Shown piece after piece: positions 20,376 through 31,186 of a DNA stretch of 64,000 bases. Made by a program: the position numbers and the translations under genes. Source of the stretch: Peronospora farinosa (Eukaryota; Oomycota; Peronosporomycetes; Peronosporales; Peronosporaceae); NCBI GenBank assembly GCA_947646735.1, contig CANTFK010000180.1:124001-188000 (forward strand), read 5' to 3'. Under the pieces are notes generated by a model, which was not told where the DNA came from, ran no database searches, and saw nothing but the letters and a program-made list of their open reading frames with translations. Every line of letters starts with the position of its first letter. Position 1 is the first letter of the stretch.

Positions 20376-22216
20376 ATGTCTACATCTCGTATTAAGAAGC
20401 AAAAACTCTCGAGTTTCTTCATGGCACAGAATCTCATTGATGGTGTATTTGTACCACCAAAAGAGAACAAGTACATTGATGTGATTTGTCCATCAACTGG
20501 TCAAGTCATTGGTCAATGTGGATTATCCAATGACGACGACGTGAAACTGGCAGTAGCGAAAGGTCAAGAAGCTTTTCTTCCATGGCGACAGACAACTGTC
20601 AAGACTCGTGCAGCTATTATGCTCAAATTCCATGCACTTATGATACAACACCAAGGTGACACTTATGTAGATTATATCTTGCATGTTGGATAATATCTTG
20701 CATGTTGGATAATATCCTGTTTGCTGGATATTATCTGTTTTCTAACGGATTTTTTATTTTCGGATCTTATTGGATATTCCAGATGAGCTGGCGGATCTTG
20801 TTGTCCAGGAGAATGGGAAAAACCGGACCGAGGCCCTTGCGAGTGTTTTAAAAGGCACTGAGACAGTGGAATACGCATGCAGTCTGCCTCAATTAATACA
20901 GGGACGAATTTTACAAGTTTCACGTGGAATTACATGCCAAGAAGTTCGTGATCCACTAGGAGTTGTGGCCTGTATTGTACCGTTTAATTTTCCTATTATG
21001 GTGCCCATGTGGACAATTCCTATTGCTTTAACAATGGGAAATTGTGTCATTTTAAAACCATCCGAGAAGGTTCGAGGAAAGCAGATGGGGGGTAGAAAAG
21101 GTGAGACGCTTTTCTAGGTGTACTGACACTATGATTGTCATGTACTATTGCAGGTACCATTGACTATGGCACGTGTAGCAGAGCTTTTGGTGGAAGCAGG
21201 AGTTCCAAAGGGAGTTTTTCAGGTGAATCGTTTGCTGGAAACCTATTTCATGCTTGATTTTTTGATATAGGTGTAAAAGTTTTTTTGTGACTAAATTGGA
21301 GATGGATTTATTGTTTTGGTGTTTTGATGAGTAGGTTGTCAATGGCACGAAGGATCCAGTGACTAGTTTGTGTGATCATCCTGGTGTTGCTGCTGTTACA
21401 TTTGTTGGCTCAAGTCATGTGGCACAACTCGTTGCTCGTCGTTGCCGGGCGCTTGATAAGCGTGTGCTTGCACTTGGGGGAGCCAAAAACCATCTCGTCG
21501 CTCTTCCAGATGCGGACATTGACGTCGCTTCCAAGGACATTGTTGCATCGTATGCAGGCTGCACTGGGCAGCGATGCATGGCAGCATCAGTTTTGTTGCT
21601 CGTGGGAGATTGCTCGGCACTACTTGACAAAATCGTCGAAAAGTCGAAGGAGTTAACTCGCGGGACTGAAGCTGGTCAGATTGGCGCTCTCATTGATGAG
21701 ACGTCGAAGACACGTGTGCTGAAGTACATTAACGAAGCAGAGGCTGCTGGTACAAAAATACTGGTGGATGGTCGACCGTGGTCGAGAGAGTCCAAGGGAT
21801 TTTGGGTGGGACCTACCGTGCTGCTTCATACGAACCCGAAGGACGCCGCAATGACAGACGAGATCTTTGGTCCAGTACTTTCGGTATATCATGTGAACTC
21901 GTTTGACGACGCGCTTCAGATCGAGAACAGCAATGCTTATGGGAATGCAGCAGCTATCTACACGTCAAATGGAGCTTACGCTGAGTATTTCCAGTCGCGT
22001 TTCCGTGCTGGTATGATTGGAGTCAACATCGGGATTCCCGTGCCGCGCGAGCCCTTCAGTTTTGGTGGCATGTACGGCACGAAGAGCAAGTACGGTGACA
22101 TGGACATTACGGGTGACGGGTGCATAGAGTTTTTCTCTACGCGACGTAAGATCACTTTCAAGTGGAGCACGGTCATTAACCCAGGTGATGTGGCTAACTT
22201 TAGCGGTCAGCTATAG
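20376..22216 (+). CDS. MMSDH: Methylmalonate-semialdehyde dehydrogenase (ALDH6 type), 4 exons
   Basis: CoA-acylating aldehyde dehydrogenase of valine and thymine breakdown, making propionyl- or acetyl-CoA in mitochondria. Exons: 20376-20655, 20783-21069, 21154-21222 and 21335-22216. Introns of 127, 84 and 112 bp all have GT-AG ends and keep the frame, giving 505 residues. ALDH motifs: CIVPFNFPIMVPMW, NCVILKPSEK, AAVTFVGSS, LALGGAKNH, and the catalytic Cys (about residue 293) in AGCTGQRCMAASV; near the end EIFGPVLSVY and PREPFSFGGM. The GQRCMA context is the ALDH6 signature that separates it from other aldehyde dehydrogenases. The N-terminus MSTSRIKKQKLSSFF is basic and could be a short mitochondrial presequence; an alternative start is the Met at 20421. 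Intron 1 contains a short tandem repeat (ATCTTGCATGTTGGATAAT, about two copies). Confidence 0.93.
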
Positions 22217-22751
22217 CTGTTACGAGCACATGCTACTACCGACTAATGACGGGTAACTTACTTTGTCACCGCTGAAGCATGTTAAATTGCTTTTCTCGCG
22301 TCAACTAATGCCAAAGGAACGGGGTTTTCATGAAAACGCGTCTACTCGCTTTCGATATCCGTTCTAAGCTAACACTGTCAAATTTGCTGCAAGACTAACA
22401 TGATGCCCACAATCTCGTTGACCATTAGTCGAACGATGCCTAGAAGCTCCCGAACTCTGTGATTAAGATGCCGTTGTTGCATTCCTTACCGAGTATTATT
22501 TTGACGATCAAGTTTGCCTTCACAAGTATGGACTAGTTGAATCCCAATACACGCGTTTTCAACATTCAGAGTCTTCGTATTCCTGGTGGTAATGGTGTCG
22601 AGCATTTTTTGAATTTGAAGTCAAGCCATGGATGTGAACAAGATCCCGAGTGAGACCTTGCCAATATCAGTTCAAAGTTTGTTCGATTCAGATTTACTCG
22701 AGTGTTCCTGTACTTCGCATTGTATTTGTTACTATACGTACCACGACGACA
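22217..22751. other. Intergenic between convergent genes
   Basis: 3' flanks of the dehydrogenase gene (+) and the START/FYVE-like gene (-). No gene seen. Confidence 0.45.
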
Positions 22752-23981
22752 CTACTCGAGGTCTTTTGCAGACAAATTTAATAGGGAGAGACTTGTCTTG
22801 TTATCAGTGTGGGTGCGCTCCAAGTCGGAAGAGCTGGCAAACGAATAGTCTGTGCCTGAGTAGACGCACTGGTATTTGTTGCTTGCAATCTGAGCGCGAG
22901 CGGCCTCTTCCGTGTTGAGGTCGAAACCCTCCTTGATGCAGGAGGGACAGAAGGACGTTGAACGCTCCTCGAATGTCAATTCCAATGTCACGAAATGCAG
23001 CCGCTTTTTGACGCGACAAGTCCCACACACGAGTCGATGGCAGAGTTTGCAGGAATCACGAGACCGACCAAACTTGCCAAAGATTTTGGAACTGATGGGA
23101 ATGCCACAGTTTGTGCACTCGCCTTCTCCAGCGGGGGCACCATGCTGCTTATCCAAAGCGTAACGTCGTTGCATGAGCCATGCAAGCTTCTTCATCTCAC
23201 CACAGTGAGCGAATTTAAGCGACGTGAACAACTTCATGGCCCACGCCGAGACAAGGAACGATTCGACGTTTGACCCGTTAGCCACGACACCGGATGCAAA
23301 CATATCAACGCACTGGTCGTGGTCCTGTCGATAGAGGAAAAAGACATTGACGGTAGCACGAACGCGGTTCGGAAGCTCTGCCGTTTGCGGAAAGCCAATC
23401 GAATACATCAACCGATATCCCACGCGCTCTCCGTTACCAAGTTGCGTGAACCCCGTGGCTTCAATGAACACAAAGTCGCGCTTGTTCGAATGCAGGGGTA
23501 GATTTACCTCCATCCACTTGAGTGCAAGTGTCTGCAACGGTTCTTCGACGGTGGGCTCGACAACAGTGGCCAGAACTGCTGCTCCCGTAAGGTCATCGAC
23601 GTAGGTGGCATTGAAGCACATATCCTCTGAAGTCGAGCTCACTGTACCAAATACAACGTCCTCGAGGTTGCCCTGCATTGTGCCGACGCACATTGTTACC
23701 GATGTACCAGCCTGCTCTGACGCTTCGTTCATCATGGAGAAATTACCGTCCGTCGTTGTACGTACCTCCCTCTCGAGATATAACCGCAGGTTTTCTTTCA
23801 TCTTGATGGGTTTCCAACGGCGCTCGTCTACTTTACGATCATCGTCTTTGAGATATGTCTCGTACAATTGCATGGATTCGGCAAGGAAGTTGGCCGCAGT
23901 CTTTTGTAATTGCTCCTTATCACCCGACGATAGTTCCATTGACGGGAACGGATTCATCACGAAACTCTTGGTACCGCCCAT
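22752..23981 (-). CDS. START-like domain protein with FYVE-related zinc finger (paralog)
   Basis: 409 residues. The frame is open up to 24410, but I place the start at the ATG at 23981 (MGGTKSFVMNPFPSM). That aligns with the start of the paralog at 17021, and the upstream part encodes only simple Pro-Cys repeats from a hexanucleotide tract. Domain order as in the paralog: N-terminal helices, START-like domain (MCFNATYVDDLTGAAVLATV, RDFVFIEATGF, LYRQDHDQ), then four Cys pairs (CTNCGIPI, CKLCHRLVCGTC, CPSC). It too lacks the basic R(R/K)HHCR patch. It ends in a Ser/Thr-rich tail. Probably a lipid-transfer or membrane-associated protein; the ligand is unknown. It converges on the dehydrogenase gene. 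Confidence 0.85.
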   Translation of the reverse strand: MGGTKSFVMNPFPSMELSSGDKEQLQKTAANFLAESMQLYETYLKDDDRKVDERRWKPIKMKENLRLYLEREVRTTTDGNFSMMNEASEQAGTSVTMCVGTMQGNLEDVVFGTVSSTSEDMCFNATYVDDLTGAAVLATVVEPTVEEPLQTLALKWMEVNLPLHSNKRDFVFIEATGFTQLGNGERVGYRLMYSIGFPQTAELPNRVRATVNVFFLYRQDHDQCVDMFASGVVANGSNVESFLVSAWAMKLFTSLKFAHCGEMKKLAWLMQRRYALDKQHGAPAGEGECTNCGIPISSKIFGKFGRSRDSCKLCHRLVCGTCRVKKRLHFVTLELTFEERSTSFCPSCIKEGFDLNTEEAARAQIASNKYQCVYSGTDYSFASSSDLERTHTDNKTSLSLLNLSAKDLE

Positions 23982-25063
23982 GGTTTGGTCAATTTGAAAG
24001 CTCTGAATGAACGAGAAGCACTCTGACGTTCGTCTCTTGTTGCGGTGAGTGCAGAATGTTATATGGTTAGCGTTCCTGTCTCTTCTTCGAGGGATTTCTT
24101 GTCCGGATTGACGACCGGGGCAGACGACCGCGATTCCATTACATGCGCAGCCAATGTGCATAACACGCTCGACTCGAGGCTCGAGTCTCCGGGAGGAAGA
24201 CATGAAAGACTGGAAAGGACAGACGCTCAGCGGAACGTACGGCGTTGTTGCATCGGACACTCGAAGGTCGTGCCTTATTAGCAAAAGACGACTCACCTCG
24301 TTTCGAGGCAGAAGCAGCAATAGCAGCACGCTACTCGCTCGGTTGCAATGACAGTAAAGACAAGGACAAGGACAAGGACAAGGACGAGGTAGAGGTACAT
24401 GCACTTTCACGTCGTGATAACAAGGGCAGTGTACAAAAGGACTGACAATTCAAAAGAGTGAGTGAGTGATTGGAAACAGGAAGAGTTTGACAACCTCCAA
24501 AGATGATGGAGTCGAGCATTGCACCCTTTCAAGGTATGGACTACTGTATATGATCTCCAGTTGTGGTGATATGTATTTGGTAGAACATGAGCTTAAGCTT
24601 GAGCTTGAGTCAAAGGAGGATCTCAAAGGATCACATGAAGCAAGTCGTATTGACTGACGTATACGACAAGAGACCTTACATGCTTTGCCGGAATGATTGG
24701 CATCGGTCGATCGATCACACTGGCTATTACTGTAGACTGCTATGCTATACGGACACATTTTTTGTTCTTTCTTCTGCGTTCAATTTTGCTATCATTGTAC
24801 TATTGTATGAAGCTTAAGCTTGTGCTTTTCTATCATGACAGAATCTTGGACTCACAGGGTGTACTTGTGTACGCACGAGGACAAAAGAGCGCGTTTTTTT
24901 TTGACGATCATGGTCAGGAATTTAATTGTACGACAGGAACGGGTACTGTACAGTACAGTAGTGCAGACGGTGCAACAAGAAGCTGTATACAATGTAAAAA
25001 AACGTTTTTTTAGAACTCTGTAGGATTTGACAATTTGAAGTGGTCCACTGCAACCCCTACCAC
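23982..25063. other. Divergent intergenic region
   Basis: Upstream of both the START/FYVE-like gene (-) and MCM6 (+). It holds a GACAAG hexanucleotide repeat and a palindrome-like TACTGTACAGTACAGTA near 24945. Open frames here are low-complexity and rejected. Confidence 0.5.
24359..24388. repeat. GACAAG hexanucleotide microsatellite
   Basis: Four exact GACAAG units plus one GACGAG. It keeps all frames open and explains the spurious Pro-Cys-rich N-terminal extension of the gene on the minus strand. Confidence 0.9.
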
Positions 25064-25074
25064 TTCCCGCCAAA
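25064..25074 (-). promoter_or_regulatory. E2F-type site upstream of MCM6
   Basis: TTCCCGCCAAA, complement TTTGGCGGGAA, matches the E2F/DP consensus exactly and lies 34 bp before the MCM6 start codon. E2F control of MCM genes is well established in animals and plants. Its use here is inferred. Confidence 0.6.
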
Positions 25075-25107
25075 AAAACGACTGGATGGTAGAAATCTGC
25101 AACAATA

Positions 25108-28100
25108 ATGCAGGACGGAGACAGGTCCAAGAATGGAGGGGGTGTAGGCGGCAAGCGTGGCCGCAATGGTGGACCAATGCTGAATCCAAGCTCTGCGCCA
25201 GTAGAATTACTCGTCGATAGTACTGCAGAGGCTGTAAAATTGCGTTTTCTGCAGTTTTTGTGTGGCTACGGGCAGCAGGACGAGACTGGAGGAGCCAAGA
25301 TCAACTACAGTCAACAGGCTGAAGTGATGCGTAATACAGAGACTTCATCACTGTTTGTAGACTTTTCACACGTCCTGGAGTTTGATCCGGACTTGGCACA
25401 GGCTCTACAGGCTCAATACTACCGATGGGAACCGTACTTACGACGCAGTGTCTTTGAGTTTATTAGGCTCGAAGATGCTGCATATACAGTCAATGAGGAC
25501 GCCAACAAGACACAGAGAGAATTCTTTGTCAATTTTTATAACTTCCAACATGTCTCACAGTACGTAGTCGTAATTGTCATTTTCTTAGGATCATTTCAGA
25601 TTGTTTTTCTAGGACATGTTTGTTTCTTTTGTTAGGATACTGTAGGATCGAAACAATTGAGTCCTTCTGTTCTAATGTATTGTTTCTTTCTTTCTTGTTG
25701 TTGTTGTTGTGGTACATGAGAAAATAGTATTCGGGATCTACGGACAAGAAGTATTGGAGAACTCTTGTCTTTTTCAGGAACAGTCACACGAACGTCAGAA
25801 GTGCGGCCGGAATTGTTGTTTGGAGCTTTTACATGCATTGATTGTGGTGGCGATACAACTGGAGTGGAACAACAATTTCGATACAGTGAACCTGTAAAGT
25901 GTCAGAACCCGTACTGTGTCAACACCTTTTCGTGGGAACTCAATACGGAAAAGTCCGTCTTTGTGGACTGGCAACGGGTCAAAGTACAGGAAAATAGTGA
26001 TGAAATTCCAGCTGGTAGTATGCCAAGATCCATTGATGTTATTTTGAGGCATGAAAATGTAGAGCAAGCTAAGGCTGGAGACCGTGTTGTATTTACGGGT
26101 ACACTGATTGTAGTACCAGATGTGTCCAAGTTTGCCAAAGCGGGTGGAGAGACTGCAGTTGCTACTCGCAACAATACGCAACGGCCGCGACGTGGTGGCG
26201 AGAATAGTGCACAGGGAATGGAGGGTGAAGGTGTTCGAGGTCTCAAGGCTCTTGGTGTGAGAGAACTTACTTACAAGACGTGTTTTCTCGCATGTAGTGT
26301 TCAGACAATGGAGCAACGTTTCAATAGTATTTCTATCCGTAGCGAGTTTAACGAAGATGGCGCAGAAGGAGAAACTAGTAACGAGGCGGCACTGCAGGAA
26401 TTCAGTGACGAAGAATTGGCTGCGATCCGAGCTATGCAGCAAGACCCGGATCGGTATTTGAAGATGGCAAAGTCAATCTGTCCGTCGGTATACGGGCACG
26501 ATGAAATTCGCAAAGGTATCTTGCTTATGCTTTTCGGTGGCGTACACAAGAAGACGATGGAGGGGATCAAGTTGCGTGGTGATACTAACGTTTGTATTGT
26601 TGGCGATCCGTCCACGGCAAAGTCGCAATTTCTAAAGTATATCGTTGGCTTCTTACCTCGTGCAATTTACGCATCAGGAAAAGTAAGTTCGGCTGCAGGT
26701 CTGACGGCGTCGGTGACACGAGACGCCGACAGTGGAGACTATTGCGTAGAAGCTGGTGCTCTCATGCTGGCGGATAATGGTATTTGCTGTATTGACGAGT
26801 TCGATAAGATGGATCCAATGGACCAAGTCGCTATTCACGAAGCTATGGAACAGCAGACAATCACAATCACAAAGGCTGGTATTCAGGCCACGTTGAATGC
26901 GCGGACAAGTATTTTGGCAGCTGCAAACCCGTACAACGGTCGATACGACAAGTCAAAGACACTCAAGTACAACGTGAACATCTCGGCACCCATTATGTCC
27001 CGTTTCGACCTGTTCTTTGTCATTTTGGACGACGGCGACGAAGTCACGGACCTGAAAATTGCCGAACATATCGTGAACATCCACATGCCGAGTGATTTGC
27101 AGGTAGAGGCAAGCGAGAATGGTGCCTACACGGAAGAAGACCTCAAGCGCTACATTAAATTTGCACGTACGCTTGATCCAGTAATCACGCCGGAGGCCAA
27201 AAGGATGATGGTTGCTTGTTATCGGAGTTTGCGCGAGAACGACGTCGTAAGCAATGGCCAGACCAATATTGCTTACCGTATAACCGTGCGTCAGCTAGAG
27301 TCCATGATTCGCTTGTCGGAGGGTTTGGCAAGACTTGACCTTAGCGAAACCGTGCTGGTTTCACATGTGCAAGAGGCATATCGGCTCCTGAGCAAGTCAA
27401 TCATTCATGTTGATACACAGAATGTCGAGCTAGAGATGCCTATTCCAATGCCATTTGAAGGTGAAGAAGATTCCGATCAAGATAGTGGCAATGATGGAGG
27501 TCATGACAATGAGAATGGGAACGATGACAGCAGGAAAGGACGTGACACTGGTCGAAATGGTATTGCCCATGACACTGCAAAGGAGGAGTCTTTTCATGCC
27601 GGAACTTCATCAACAAGTACGAATGACACGCCGTCATACAAGTCAAAACAAGCCTCGCTTGCATCGTCTTCTCTCTCTTTTGAGCGGTTTGCACGAATTC
27701 AAAAGGCTATTGGAAGATTCATTCGTGAGGTCGAAGAGGAGGCAAGGAGTGCTAAGCTTGTTCGTGATGCAAAAGCAGACGAGGAGGACGATTATGACGA
27801 AGAGGCGATTGGGGTATTGCAAGGTGAACTTGTTACGTGGTACTTGTCGTCTCAGGACATTACGTCAGAGACGCAGCTATCGCGTGAGAAGCAAATGATT
27901 TGCTCGGTCATTGACAAGTTACTACAGGACAAGATTTTATCTATTGTCGATATGGAGGAAGAGAAAGAGGAGGAGAAGGAGGAGGAAAATATGCAAGTGA
28001 GTCAAGAAGAAGAAGATGAGAAAGATCAGGAGCAGCACGTGAAGAAACGTAAGGGGAAAAAATTGTCATTGGAACAAGAAGATGCCAAGAAACAACAGCG

Positions 28101-28137
28101 ATATTTAACCGTGCACCCCAACTATGCTTTCGAGTAG
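25108..28137 (+). CDS. MCM6: DNA replication licensing helicase subunit MCM6, 2 exons
   Basis: One subunit of the MCM2-7 replicative helicase, loaded at origins in the nucleus. Exon 1 25108-25559, GT-AG intron 25560-25727 (168 bp, GTACGT donor, pyrimidine-rich 3' end), exon 2 25728-28137; 953 residues. The join gives HVSHIRDLRTRSIGELLSFSG, which matches the MCM N-terminal pattern. Zinc-binding cysteines: CIDCGG then CQNPYC. The segment GSMPRSIDVILRHE with GDRVVFTGTLIVVPDVSK is the MCM6-specific signature. AAA+ core: Walker A GDPSTAKSQF, Walker B CCIDEFDKM, arginine finger MSRFDLFF. The C-terminus is longer than in animals (about 820 residues), with an acidic Glu/Lys-rich stretch (about residues 880-935) before a short conserved end. 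A winged-helix region is expected at the C-terminus. An E2F-type site stands just upstream. Confidence 0.95.
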
Positions 28138-28598
28138 AGGGCCCGTAGATATTATACTATTTCGTGAATTCATATTTTTACTACTAGTTACTATTGTGTA
28201 ACCATCGAAGCGTTAGAAAGTAGTAATGAGAGTACTATATATTATGTATAATAGAAAGCAAAGAAAAAAAAGTTGCTTATTTTACAATTGACACACTACA
28301 TTTTAATAAACTGACTTTTTGGTAGAATGAGGTAGAATGAGGTAGAATGGGGGGGTAAATTATTTAGAAGCTTTTACCTACGTACAACCTTTTCTTCTTC
28401 TTCATCATCTCTTGTACAATTTGACGATAAAAACGCTTTCAATAAACCTTAATAATGGTACATTTTACTAGCTATTGAAAGTTTCGTCTTCTAGAACGAC
28501 GGGGGAAAAAGATAATCAACACATTCTCTTGAGAAACACCCCGTCGAGAAGACGATACACACACTTGAGCTAGCCAGTGACACTGCATGATGTTCATT
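28138..28598. other. 3' intergenic region between convergent genes
   Basis: AT-rich, with three tandem GGTAGAATGA units near 28321 and a long hairpin at 28484-28555. No gene. Confidence 0.55.
28484..28555. repeat. 17-bp inverted repeat with 4-nt bulge
   Basis: TCGTCTTCT(AGAA)CGACGGGG at 28484-28504 pairs with CCCCGTCGAGAAGACGA at 28539-28555. The loop of about 34 nt contains a smaller hairpin (TTCTCTTGAGAA). It sits between the 3' ends of MCM6 and the next gene and could act in 3'-end formation or be a trace of a small element. Confidence 0.8.
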
Positions 28599-29114
28599 TT
28601 ACTCGTGCACAATCATACACCGTGAAAGTGGTGCATTCACTGCACAAGAAAAAAACTCAATAGTCTGGTTTCCAGCTGTGATCATGACTCTACCAGTTGG
28701 AGTCTTGCCTTGTTCATATAAACTCAGCTTAATTGGTGTTACGACCGTAGGAATCGTCGTCATTTCAGCACTAGCCATGCCCATATTGTAGTCATCCAAT
28801 TCATCCAATTCATCGGCGTAAAAAGGACCTTCTTGAGAAGAAGAGGAAGCCGTTGAAGCTCCAGAATGGTAAAAGTCTTGTTGTTGTTGTTGTTGATTGT
28901 AGTAGGTTGGACTACTGGGGGATGAATAGTATTCAGCATAACTTCGTTGATGGTATGAAGTCGACTTGACAGGTGACGAATAAGTTTCATAACCACTATT
29001 GTACTTAGTAGGTGATGAATAATTGTACTTGGTTGACGGTGATGTGTACGGCTGCGTCTGATGGTAACTGTTATTATTGTGGTGTCGAGAATATCGTGTG
29101 TTGGTGGTGTACAT
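28599..29114 (-). CDS. Tyr/Ser/Gln-rich low-complexity protein
   Basis: 171 residues from the ATG at 29114 (MYTTNTRYSRHHN); the frame extends to 29174 but without an ATG. The first 100 residues are dominated by Tyr, Ser, Asn, Gln and Thr with repeated SPTKYN/SPVKST-like units and a poly-Gln run. A short acidic stretch follows (ADELDELDDYN). The last 60 residues look folded (TTIPTVVTPIKLSLYEQG, then TGRVMITAGNQTIEFFS) and have an even hydrophobic pattern. I do not recognise the family. There is no signal peptide or membrane segment. The Tyr/Gln-rich half could mediate condensate-type association; this is inference. The SP(T/V)K motifs are possible proline-directed kinase sites. Confidence 0.65.
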   Translation of the reverse strand: MYTTNTRYSRHHNNNSYHQTQPYTSPSTKYNYSSPTKYNSGYETYSSPVKSTSYHQRSYAEYYSSPSSPTYYNQQQQQQDFYHSGASTASSSSQEGPFYADELDELDDYNMGMASAEMTTIPTVVTPIKLSLYEQGKTPTGRVMITAGNQTIEFFSCAVNAPLSRCMIVHE

Positions 29115-31186
29115 GGTCACGGAAGAATGTCGCTTGAGCTGGAAGAAGGGTTTTGAAGAATGGCAGACATGCACTGAAATGGCCGATAGTTTACCGTCTT
29201 TTATCGGTTAATTTTACAAAGGGGATGGGGTGGCTAATCCGTCCTGGTTTTGTCACCTCGAAATCATGGCACTTTAGAATTGTAAGAGAAAAAGGACGAC
29301 AGCGAGAGAAAGCCAGTGGATCGGTAAATTTATTGTGTACCCTAGAATAGATTACCAGTTGCTAGTATACTTGGGTTTTGTATAATTGTACAAAAAGCTG
29401 CGAAAGGGGGAGCCCACGTGTAACCGCCAATCTCATACTGAAAAGAAGTCATGCGACGCATCTGCTTGTCGTCCGATTGTAACAGGACGTCGGAAGACGT
29501 CCAATAGTCTCTTATTCGATACAAAAAAATAATGTTCATGGAAGCTGCTGGAAATTAACGAGTGCTCCTAAAATATCCTTTCCACTCCAGGTTGTCATCA
29601 GCAATTGTGCCGTCCGCTTGTCTCCGGTTTTACGTAGATGACGTTGCTCAGAAATTTAGCCGCAGCGTACAGTTCAGCTCATACTGCAATACAAAAAAAT
29701 AAGAACATTAGGCTTCTCCAATGAAGAGCGACGTCGTTTCGCAAAAACACGTAGGCAAGTGCCCTCGTGTTTCCTCAACTGTACCGAATTCGACACCACG
29801 AGTGAAAAAATGTGATAATTAATGCAGAGATAGCAAGAGCACAGCGGCCGTTTATAGATTGCGAGACAGCAGTCGTTAGTTATGGACATGAAGCAGTCGA
29901 TTCAGCTCAAACGGACATCAACACTTAGAGATTTGCTAATCGATCTTGTACAATTTACACCGTGCTACAATGCCGTCTATTGTATCGGCCTAAAAAGTGC
30001 TGTCTGGTAAATTGTCCAGAGCAGATTGGTATATACTTACTTCCTGTCATAAGAACACCATTTTGATGCGTTTCACTCGCAATCGACTTCACTGGCTAAC
30101 ATTAATGGGTGACTGCATGGCATATGCGCTACATGTGCCATTTTTAACAGCTGCAAAAGCGTTCTTGACCTTCAGGAAAGTTATTCTATCATTCTGTATG
30201 ACTTCTTTTTCTCTTGCTAAGCTGATGGTCCTATTACATATAGTATCCAACGATCATAAATCGATTAAATTGATGATTCATATCGTTTTTACAACAAGAA
30301 GTATAAAAAATAGTCTTGATGCTCACTTACTTTTGTGATCGATCGATGTTGAAGCTTATACAAACCCAACCGCAGGTAACGAATTTGCGCCGAATTGGAA
30401 AAGCAAAGCATTTTGTCCAATTAAATAATCGGCTGCAAATCGTGCTTACCTGATAAATTTCCCAGGGGAAACTTATGCGCGTGCCTTAGGGACAGTCGAA
30501 CCAGTACGTACCCAATTAACGTCGCGCGACACCCCACCGTCTGTCTCCGAAGGGATGGGGAGAGCATACGAACGCCAAGTTATTTGTGCGTGTCACGCCA
30601 TCCCCACAATTCTGACTTCAATTTCGTAGGACGATATCCTGACCATCGCTCCAGCAAGTTGCACATTCCGTGGGAGGGACGCAACCCATATATAGGTGAG
30701 CTGATGGTCATAAGCACAAAGGCAGCAAAGAGCCAGAACGCTTACTATTGTAAAAACAGCACAAGCTCGATGACGTTTTTTTTTATTATTTGTCTCAGTG
30801 CGTTGACAGGCAACTTCAATGTGCTGTCGTCGTCCGTTCGTGCGAGCAAATGTGTGCTATACACATAAAGTTTTGCAGACGATTGGCCAGTTTTATTGTC
30901 AAGGGCAATAATAGGGGATGATAAAGGTAGGGTACGTACTGTATATGTTTAGTAATATTAACGGCTGAGCCTTTACGGTGCGAATTATTGTGTCCCGTTG
31001 ACCAGCGTTTCATACAGTGAACTTTAAGATAATTTTGGCGAGTGAAGCGTTGTATTATTCATGGGAGACAAAAGTTAAACAGTGGTACAAAAAAGTAGTA
31101 AAAATGATAGGTATTTGAGTGTACTTTTTGGGTCCTTTTGCTTTGCTTAAATGGCCTTCACCTTTCTCACCTATAGTCTTGATTGC
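29115..31186. other. Intergenic, no supported gene
   Basis: Two kilobases. On the minus strand 29540-29340 a frame reads RDYWTSSDVLLQSDDKQMRRM, and further upstream ELYAAAKFLSNVIYV appears in another frame; this may be a decayed gene that I cannot name. The rest shows nothing. Confidence 0.4.

Noticed and set aside
23982..24410. N-terminal extension of the START/FYVE-like gene by 143 codons
   Set aside because: The encoded sequence is Pro-Cys and Leu-rich from a GACAAG microsatellite, and the paralog starts at the position of the ATG at 23981.
29340..29690. Possible gene on the minus strand (ELYAAAKFLSNVIYV, RDYWTSSDVLLQSDD)
   Set aside because: The pieces are in different frames with stops between them, and I cannot name a family; left as a possible relic.
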